From the NCBI RefSeq assembly GCF_902859935.1, contig NZ_CADIKI010000003.1, forward strand, positions 407,807 to 471,806: DNA of 64,000 nucleotides, given 5' to 3'. The position numbers were made by a program, and so were the translations under genes. The notes below the pieces were generated by a model, which saw nothing but the letters and a program-made list of their open reading frames with translations, was not told where the DNA came from and did not search any database. Source of the stretch: Paraburkholderia fynbosensis (lineage in GTDB: Bacteria; Pseudomonadota; Gammaproteobacteria; Burkholderiales; Burkholderiaceae). Of the stretch, positions 58,327-64,000 are shown piece by piece; position 1 is the stretch's first letter, and each line of letters begins with the position of its first letter.

Positions 58327-60459
58327 ATGTTCGACACGCTCAAACGACTCATCAAGAAATGGCGCGCGTCGCGTGACGGCGGCCATCAGCTCGACGCGCT
58401 GCTGGCGATCGCCGATCGCACCGCCCCCTATCCCGAGCGCAGCGAATGGCTAATCGAACTCGCGCACTGGATTCGCCGCGGCCGCGCCGTGCAGACCGGT
58501 GCGCTCGAACCCGACGCCTCCCGCTCGGCCCCGGCGCATACGCGCATCCGCTATCTGCTTCACGTACTCGATCGCAACCCCGCGTGGAAGGCCAACGTCG
58601 CCGGCATTCTGCGTGCGCTGCTGCGCGAAAGCGACGGCCTCTCACTGCTCTGCGACGCCGGCATGCCCGTGCATTCCGGCTTCTTCGGCGCGCTGTTCGG
58701 GCGCTTCGAAGCGTCGTTGATCCCACCCGCGCCGAACCGGCGCGACCTCACCGCGATCGTCACGCTGATGTTCAGCTCCGAGCGCGACGCCGGATGGATC
58801 GCCACGCTGCCCGCCGATCTGCTGATCCGCATCCACGCGCTGTTCGACTACGCCGCGCAAGACGAGCCGCCGCGCGACAACCCACCGTTCTCGCTCGACC
58901 TGCTGGCCGCCTTGCACAACCTCACCTGCCAGATCAGCTCGACGGGTCTGTCACAAACGGTGCGCAGCCGGCTCGTCGTCGACCCCGCCGACCGCGATAT
59001 GGACGACCGGCACGACACCAGCGACATGCGCGTCGCGATGGAAAAGCAGCCGTTCTACCGCCTCACGCGCGCGATGCTCGCCGTCGAAGCCGCGCACAAT
59101 GCGTTCATGGCCGGCGAGCCGCAAGACCGGCTGCTGCGCGAAGTCAACTATCTGCGGCTGCTGCTCGACGACTGCCGCAGCGCCACCGACAACGTCTTCG
59201 CCCATCTCTATCACAACGGCGTGAGCGTCGACATCGTGTTTCAGGTGGAGCGCATGCGCATGCGCATCGTGCGCGCCGAACACCTGCTCAACGCCTGGAT
59301 GGCGCATGACGATCCGCACGCGGGCGCGCGTCTCACCGCCGAACTCGTCGAAGCGAATCACGCGAGCCAGAGCATCGCGCACCTGATGCGCAGCAATTTC
59401 TCGCTGCTCGCGCGCAAGGTCGTCGAATACAGCGCCGATACCGGCGAGCACTATATCGCCCGCGACCGCGCCGAATATCTGAAGATGATGCGCATGGCGG
59501 CTGGCGGCGGACTCGTCACCGTCGTCACGGTCTGCGTGAAGTTCGCGATCACCGGCGCGCATCTGCAAGCCATGCTCGAAGGCCTGCTGGCCGGCATCAA
59601 CTACGCGGCCAGCTTCCTGCTGATGCATTTCCTGCACTTCTCGCTCGCCACCAAGCAGCCGGCCATGACCGCGCCCACGCTCGCGCGCGAACTCGACGGC
59701 GTCAGCACGCCCGCGGGCGTCGACAGTTTCGTGAGTTCGGTGACCGCGCTGATGCGCACCCAGGCCGCCGCGGTGCTCGGCAACGTACTGCTGGTATTTC
59801 CCGTGTGCCTCGCCGTGCAACTGCTGTGGCGCTGGCTGTTTCACGCCGACATCATCTCGACGGAAAAGGCGCTCGCCACTCTGCGCTCCTTTTCGCTGCT
59901 CGGGCCGACCCCCTTCTACGCCGCGTTGACCGGCGTGCTGCTGTGGTCCTCGAGCCTGCTCGCGGGTTGGGCCGACAACTGGTTCGTGCTGCATCGCGTC
60001 GCCGATGCGCTCGCCTACAACCGCCGCCTTCGCCTGACGCTCGGCGCGGCCAGCGCGGACCGCTTCGCGCACTGGTGCCGCGCAAACGTGGCCGGGGTCG
60101 TCGGCAATATCTCGCTCGGCCTGATGCTCGGACTCGTGCCGGCGATCGTCACCGCGCTCGCGTTCAGTTTCGAAGTGCGTCACGTGACGCTCAGCGCCGG
60201 TTCGGTCGGCGTCGCGCTCGGCGTGCTCGGCGAGCGCGCGTTGAAGCTGCCGGAGTTGTGGTGGGCGGTGGCGGGGGTCGGCAGCATGGCGATACTCAAC
60301 GTGGCCGTGAGCTTCGCGCTCGCCTTCTACATGGCGGTGAAATCGCGCGATCTGCGGCGCAGCGCAGTGCGCTCGCTGCGCGGCGCGATCTGGCAGAGGC
60401 TGCGCCGGCATCCGCTGGAACTGGTGTGGCCGCAGAGAGCCGCGCGCAAGGCGAACTAG
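58327..60459 (+). CDS. Gcr/SpecificRecomb family membrane protein
   Basis: A 710-residue protein of the family named site-specific recombinase Gcr. The N-terminal half is helical and soluble-looking (IRYLLHVLDRNPAWKANVAGILRALLRES). The C-terminal half has at least five hydrophobic membrane segments (for example AAAVLGNVLLVFPVCLAVQLLWRWLF and NISLGLMLGLVPAIVTALAFSF). I see no serine- or tyrosine-recombinase catalytic motif, so the inherited name looks doubtful and the function is unknown. It lies after pqiC and a hairpin. Confidence 0.78.
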   Translation: MFDTLKRLIKKWRASRDGGHQLDALLAIADRTAPYPERSEWLIELAHWIRRGRAVQTGALEPDASRSAPAHTRIRYLLHVLDRNPAWKANVAGILRALLRESDGLSLLCDAGMPVHSGFFGALFGRFEASLIPPAPNRRDLTAIVTLMFSSERDAGWIATLPADLLIRIHALFDYAAQDEPPRDNPPFSLDLLAALHNLTCQISSTGLSQTVRSRLVVDPADRDMDDRHDTSDMRVAMEKQPFYRLTRAMLAVEAAHNAFMAGEPQDRLLREVNYLRLLLDDCRSATDNVFAHLYHNGVSVDIVFQVERMRMRIVRAEHLLNAWMAHDDPHAGARLTAELVEANHASQSIAHLMRSNFSLLARKVVEYSADTGEHYIARDRAEYLKMMRMAAGGGLVTVVTVCVKFAITGAHLQAMLEGLLAGINYAASFLLMHFLHFSLATKQPAMTAPTLARELDGVSTPAGVDSFVSSVTALMRTQAAAVLGNVLLVFPVCLAVQLLWRWLFHADIISTEKALATLRSFSLLGPTPFYAALTGVLLWSSSLLAGWADNWFVLHRVADALAYNRRLRLTLGAASADRFAHWCRANVAGVVGNISLGLMLGLVPAIVTALAFSFEVRHVTLSAGSVGVALGVLGERALKLPELWWAVAGVGSMAILNVAVSFALAFYMAVKSRDLRRSAVRSLRGAIWQRLRRHPLELVWPQRAARKAN

Positions 60460-60604
60460 GCCGCGCGTCCCGCGGTTTCTGCCGTTCCCGCACTTCCGGC
60501 GCCGGCGCGCCAGCCGGCGCGAGCGGCCCGCCCCGTAATCGCGTCGGGCGGGCCACCCCGACCGCGTACAATAGCGCCTTATCCAACGCCTTCCGGCAAC
60601 CTCA

Positions 60605-61912
60605 ATGTCCTTCGATTTCTTCCTCCCTTGCCCTCGCGGCCTTGAAGCCTCGCTTGCGGCCGAACTCGCCGAAATTGCCGCGAAACACCTGAACGGCGCA
60701 CCGTTTACGGCCGGCGCACAAGTGCCCGGCGGCGTGCACTTCCGCGGCGGCTGGGCTGCCGGCATGGCCGCCAACCTGCATTCGCGCCTCGCGAGCCGCG
60801 TGCTGCTGAAGATCGCGCACCGCCCGTATCGCAGCGAACAGGACATTTACGCGCTCGCGGTCGAACAGCGTTGGGAGCAATGGTTCTCGGCCAAAGAAAC
60901 GCTGCGGGTGGACGTGACCGCGATCAAATCGCCGCTGCGCAGCCTCGAATTCACGACGCTGCGCGTGAAGGATGCGATCTGCGACCGTCTGCGCGAAGTC
61001 AGCGGCGCGCGGCCGAGCATCGACACCGCGGCGCCCGACGTGCGCGTGTTCGCGTTTCTCACCGCCACCGATTGCACGCTCTATCTCGACACATCCGGCG
61101 ATCCGCTCTTCAAACGCGGCTGGCGTCTCGACAAGGGCGCGGCGCCGCTGCGCGAGAATCTCGCGGCGGGCATTCTGCGCCTGACCGGCTGGAGCGCCGG
61201 CACGCCGCTGTACGACCCGATGTGCGGCAGCGGCACCTTCCTCGCGGAAGCCGCCCAGGTGGCGCTGAACATCGCGCCGGGCGCGGAACGCCGCTTCGGC
61301 TTCGAGAAGCTCAAGCAATTCGACGCGAAGACCTGGCAAACGCTGAAGGCGGCCGCACTCGACGCAAAGCATGCCGCGCGCAGCTCGCGCGCCGATCTGC
61401 AGATCTTTGGCAGCGATATTTCCGGCGACATGCTCGACAAGGCGCGCGCGAACTTCCAGCGCGCCGGTTTGCCGTCGATTCCGCTCAAGCAGGTCGATGC
61501 GCGTGGCATGACGCCACCCTCGTCCGAAGCGGGCATCCTCGTCGCCAATCCGCCGTATGGCGAGCGGATCGAAGTACGTGGCCGTAATGCGCGTGGCGAG
61601 TTGCGTGAAGGCCGAGGCAACCGCGAGAACCGCGACGACGACGGTTTCCGTCGTGTACAGGAAGAAGCGCCGGACAGCGAATTCTTCCACTCGCTCGGCG
61701 ACGCGTTGAAGCAGCGCTTCACCGGCTGGCATGCGTTCATTCTCACGTCGGATCGCAAACTGCCGGGGCAATTGCGCTTGCGTGAGTCGACCAAGACGCC
61801 GCTCTTTAACGGTGCGCTCGAGTGCCGGCTGTTCCGCTTCGATCTGATCGCGGGCAGCGTGCGTCAGCGGCCGCAGAGCGATGCGTCGGCGGCTGGAAGC
61901 GAAGGGGCTTAA
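60605..61912 (+). CDS. THUMP-domain class I RNA methyltransferase (RlmL-like)
   Basis: A 435-residue protein with an N-terminal THUMP domain (FFLPCPRGLEASLAAELAEI to LREVSGARPSIDT) and a Rossmann methyltransferase with YDPMCGSGTFLAEAAQVALNIAPG, FGSDISGDMLDKARANF and the catalytic NPPYGERI. It resembles the N-terminal half of E. coli RlmKL, which methylates 23S rRNA G2445, so the target is likely but not certain. An Arg/Glu/Asn-rich insert of about 35 residues follows the NPPY motif. It ends in a terminator. Confidence 0.86.
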   Translation: MSFDFFLPCPRGLEASLAAELAEIAAKHLNGAPFTAGAQVPGGVHFRGGWAAGMAANLHSRLASRVLLKIAHRPYRSEQDIYALAVEQRWEQWFSAKETLRVDVTAIKSPLRSLEFTTLRVKDAICDRLREVSGARPSIDTAAPDVRVFAFLTATDCTLYLDTSGDPLFKRGWRLDKGAAPLRENLAAGILRLTGWSAGTPLYDPMCGSGTFLAEAAQVALNIAPGAERRFGFEKLKQFDAKTWQTLKAAALDAKHAARSSRADLQIFGSDISGDMLDKARANFQRAGLPSIPLKQVDARGMTPPSSEAGILVANPPYGERIEVRGRNARGELREGRGNRENRDDDGFRRVQEEAPDSEFFHSLGDALKQRFTGWHAFILTSDRKLPGQLRLRESTKTPLFNGALECRLFRFDLIAGSVRQRPQSDASAAGSEGA

Positions 61913-61965
61913 GGCCAGATTGCCTGACGCAACCGCCGCTTGAGGCGCGCTGAAGTACAGCTATG

Positions 61966-62001
61966 AAAACCGCGGACCTTTTGGGCTCCGCGGTTTTTTT
62001 T
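61966..62001 (+). terminator. Intrinsic terminator of the RNA methyltransferase gene
   Basis: An 11-bp stem (AAAACCGCGGA / TCCGCGGTTTT) with a 10-base loop and a run of eight T residues in all. Confidence 0.92.
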
Positions 62002-62305
62002 CGCTGGCGCGGCGGCGGCGATGGTGGGAGTTTCCGGCGCTGCGGTTCGGCATGCATCACCTGCGTCCTGTCAGTAGCGGCTCAACGTCCATTTACTGCC
62101 GGCCGTCACGGCGCCGCCGCTCCCATCGCACGCGTCGCATCCTTCCCGCAAGTGCCGCCCGCCGCAAGGCCGCGAATCATCACGCCCGACAATCCGCTTC
62201 CTGCCACACCCTGCTGACACCACGCTGTCAGCAGCACCCCCGCACACTCCTTCTCACGCCATCCGGCGCTTTGCACGGCTTACCCGCCATCCCCAGGAGA
62301 GTGTC
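62002..62305. other. Upstream region of the VOC gene
   Basis: About 300 bp with no supported gene. An AGGAGAG ribosome binding site for the VOC gene lies at its end. No promoter hexamers stand out. Confidence 0.4.
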
Positions 62306-62689
62306 ATGTCCACGTCAGCCAAAGTTCTTGCATGGTTCGAGATTCCGTCCGTCGATTTCGATCGCGCCGTCCGCTTTTACGAAGCCGCGCTCGACGTCCA
62401 GCTCAATCGCCAGGAAATCGGTGGGCAGCCGATTGCGATATTCGGCTACGAAGAGCCGGCCACTGGAGGCGCGATCGTCCACAGCCCGTCGATGAAGCCG
62501 ACCGGCGACGGCGTGCTCGTCTATCTGAGCGCGCAGCCGACCGTGGACGCCGCCCTCGCACGCGTCGAACAGGCCGGTGGCAAGACCGACGGCCCGGTGA
62601 TCAAGCTGCCGCAGGACATCGGCTACATCGCGTTCTTCACCGATACGGAAGGCAACCGTCTCGGCCTGCATTCGCGCACCAACGGCTGA
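62306..62689 (+). CDS. VOC (glyoxalase/bleomycin resistance) family protein
   Basis: A 127-residue protein with the VOC fold: AWFEIPSVDFDRAVRFYEAALDV at the N-terminus and IGYIAFFTDTEGNRLGLHSR at the C-terminus, the paired beta-alpha-beta modules. VVIVEQ-like metal residues are not certain by eye. Such proteins include glyoxalases, dioxygenases and antibiotic-binding proteins, so the substrate is unknown. AGGAGAG lies 8 bp before the ATG. Confidence 0.85.
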   Translation: MSTSAKVLAWFEIPSVDFDRAVRFYEAALDVQLNRQEIGGQPIAIFGYEEPATGGAIVHSPSMKPTGDGVLVYLSAQPTVDAALARVEQAGGKTDGPVIKLPQDIGYIAFFTDTEGNRLGLHSRTNG

Positions 62690-62917
62690 ACTGCAGTGCA
62701 CTGAGCGAAGCGGCTCGAAGCTGAGCGGAGCGACACCGTAAAGCCGAGCCACACTGCCACGCGCAGCCGCAACCCGCAGCACGAAGCAAACTCTGGCAGC
62801 ACCTCGCCACGCCGCGCGCGTCACGACAGCGCGCGCCGCAGCGAACCTCGAGCGGAGCGCGGCATGCGGCGCTATCATCGCGGGACCGTTCCCGTCCTCT
62901 TCTACAAGACGCCCACG

Positions 62918-63604
62918 ATGACGCGCCGCGCCGACCGCCTGTTCCAGATTGCCGAACTGTTGCGCGGACGGCGTCTGACCACCGCGCAGCAACTCGCTGA
63001 CTGGCTGAACATTTCGCTGCGCACGGTCTATCGCGACGTGCGCGATCTGCAATTGTCGGGCGTGCCGATCGAAGGCGAAGCCGGCATCGGCTACCGGTTG
63101 AGCCGCACGGCAAGCCTGCCGCCCCTCACCTTCACCGCCGACGAACTGGCCGCGCTCGCCGCCGGCGCGCGTATGCTCGAATCGTGGGGCGGCGCGGACT
63201 TCGCGAGCGGCGCGCGCGGGGCGCTCGCCAAGATCGCGTCGGCGATGCCCGCCGACAAACGCGCGACGCTCGAAAGGCTGGCGATTTTCGCGCCGTCGTT
63301 TCATATCAAGGAGAATTTTTCGGCGCAGCTGGATGCGCTGCATCGCGCGATCGACGCGCGGCACGTGGTGCGCTTCGCCTACACCGATGCGAGCGGCGCG
63401 GCCACCGAGCGCCGCGTCTGGCCGCTCGCGTTAGCGTATTGGGGCGCACGCTGGACGCTCGGCTCATGGTGCGAATTGCGCGGCGCCTTCCGCAATTTCA
63501 GTCTGGAAAAGATTGCGGATCTTCAGGTGCTCGAACGATATCCGGATCAGGAAGGCCGGCGGCTCGCGGATCTGCTGCGGCATGTGAACGCGAAGCCGAA
63601 GTGA
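62918..63604 (+). CDS. HTH-WYL domain transcriptional regulator (YafY family)
   Basis: 228 residues from the ATG at 62918. The DNA-binding winged helix is at the N-terminus (RRADRLFQIAELLRGRRLTTAQQLADWLNISLRTVYRDVRDLQLSGVPIEGE). The WYL ligand-sensing domain follows (ALHRAIDARHVVRFAYTDASG, ERRVWPLALAYWGARWTLGSWCELRGAFRNF). It lies 228 bp after the VOC gene in the same direction and may regulate it. A longer open frame upstream (from 62864) is less likely. Confidence 0.85.
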   Translation: MTRRADRLFQIAELLRGRRLTTAQQLADWLNISLRTVYRDVRDLQLSGVPIEGEAGIGYRLSRTASLPPLTFTADELAALAAGARMLESWGGADFASGARGALAKIASAMPADKRATLERLAIFAPSFHIKENFSAQLDALHRAIDARHVVRFAYTDASGAATERRVWPLALAYWGARWTLGSWCELRGAFRNFSLEKIADLQVLERYPDQEGRRLADLLRHVNAKPK

Positions 63605-63810
63605 AAGTGAGGATCGCGGCGTGTCGCGATGCAAACGCTGGAGGGGCACCTGTTGCAACACGCGGGCGTCAGGTCGAAGCGGATTCAGCCGGGCATCGTC
63701 AACCTCGGCACGCAGCAGGCGCGCCCCGTTCCAACAGCCTCACGCGACGCCACTACGAAGCGGAAATCGCGGGCTCCTGACGAGGCAACCCGCGATACCC
63801 GAACACGCAC
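63605..63810. other. Convergent intergenic region WYL regulator / pntB
   Basis: About 200 bp between convergent genes. I see no gene or clear terminator. Confidence 0.4.
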
Positions 63811-64000
63811 TTATTCGACCGCCTTCACCATATCCTCGATCACCTTCTTCGCGTCGCCGAACACCATCATCGTCTTGTCCATGTAGAACAGGTCGTTGTC
63901 GAGCCCGGCGTAGCCCGCCGCCATCGAGCGCTTGTTGACGATCACCGTCCTTGCCTTATACGCCTCGATGATCGGCATCCCCGCGATCGGCGACTTCGGA
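63811..64000 (-). CDS. pntB: NAD(P) transhydrogenase subunit beta, C-terminal end only
   Basis: The last 63 codons of a gene entering from the right edge. The visible residues include [53 protein letters not shown] and KAVE. This is the NADP-binding domain III end of PntB, with the GYAGLDN and MVFGDAK motifs of the nucleotide cleft. It couples hydride transfer between NADH and NADP+ to proton movement. The rest is outside the window. Confidence 0.88.
   Translation of the reverse strand, partial: PKSPIAGMPIIEAYKARTVIVNKRSMAAGYAGLDNDLFYMDKTMMVFGDAKKVIEDMVKAVE

Noticed and set aside
58951..60846. A 631-codon minus-strand frame opposite the Gcr gene
   Set aside because: No family match, Arg/His/Gln-rich and antisense to a protein with coherent membrane segments.

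Overview
The window is a GC-rich chromosomal segment from a betaproteobacterium of the family Burkholderiaceae, most likely Paraburkholderia. This rests on protein sequence and gene order recalled from that group (pcnB-folK-dgk-panB, grpE/dnaK/dnaJ beside hemH-hslR-hrcA-nadK-recN, glcDEF-yggS-proC-ubiA-dps-katA-oxyR-recG-queA-tgt-yajC-secDF). It is mostly conserved core genome. I see no rRNA, tRNA, CRISPR array, insertion sequence or prophage.

Layout. Positions 1-3454 (+) carry the 3' part of pcnB, then folK, a deoxynucleoside kinase and panB. Positions 3562-10044 (-) form a heat-shock cluster read grpE, dnaK, dnaJ, pabB-pabC fusion. A perfect-consensus sigma-32 promoter lies 120 bp upstream of grpE, and a weaker candidate lies before dnaK. 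Positions 10420-16210 hold a GTG-start micro-ORF, hslR and hemH (overlapping), hrcA, nadK and recN. Positions 16340-26108 hold glnE, a very large YhdP/AsmA-like envelope protein, a nitrilase-family hydrolase and tldD.

Positions 26183-27664 are the DAHP synthase transcription unit. It begins with a near-consensus promoter and a 22-codon leader peptide containing the run FYFYFFWY. After that come three alternative hairpins ending in a strong intrinsic terminator. This reads as a ribosome-mediated attenuator responding to aromatic amino acids and is the most notable regulatory system in the window.

Positions 27786-28460 encode a HigBA-type toxin-antitoxin pair with a palindrome over its promoter. 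A PduO-type cobalamin adenosyltransferase follows on the minus strand. Next is a cluster of 49-bp tandem repeats directly in front of a D-lactate/glycolate-type FAD oxidase and the glcD-glcE-glcF operon. Then come yggS and proC, and on the minus strand ubiA, dps, a small membrane ORF, katA (preceded by a 48-codon leader ORF), oxyR and recG: an oxidative-stress block. Positions 44358-50458 (+) carry queA-tgt-yajC-secD-secF (queuosine tRNA modification and Sec translocon accessory proteins). Positions 50542-53933 (-) carry an MHS-type transporter and a cytochrome b561 / YceI / YceI operon. Positions 54360-58179 (+) carry a pqi operon whose pqiA is split into two half-size genes, followed by the Gcr-family membrane protein, a THUMP-domain RNA methyltransferase, a VOC protein and a WYL-type regulator. 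The 3' end of pntB enters on the minus strand at the right edge.
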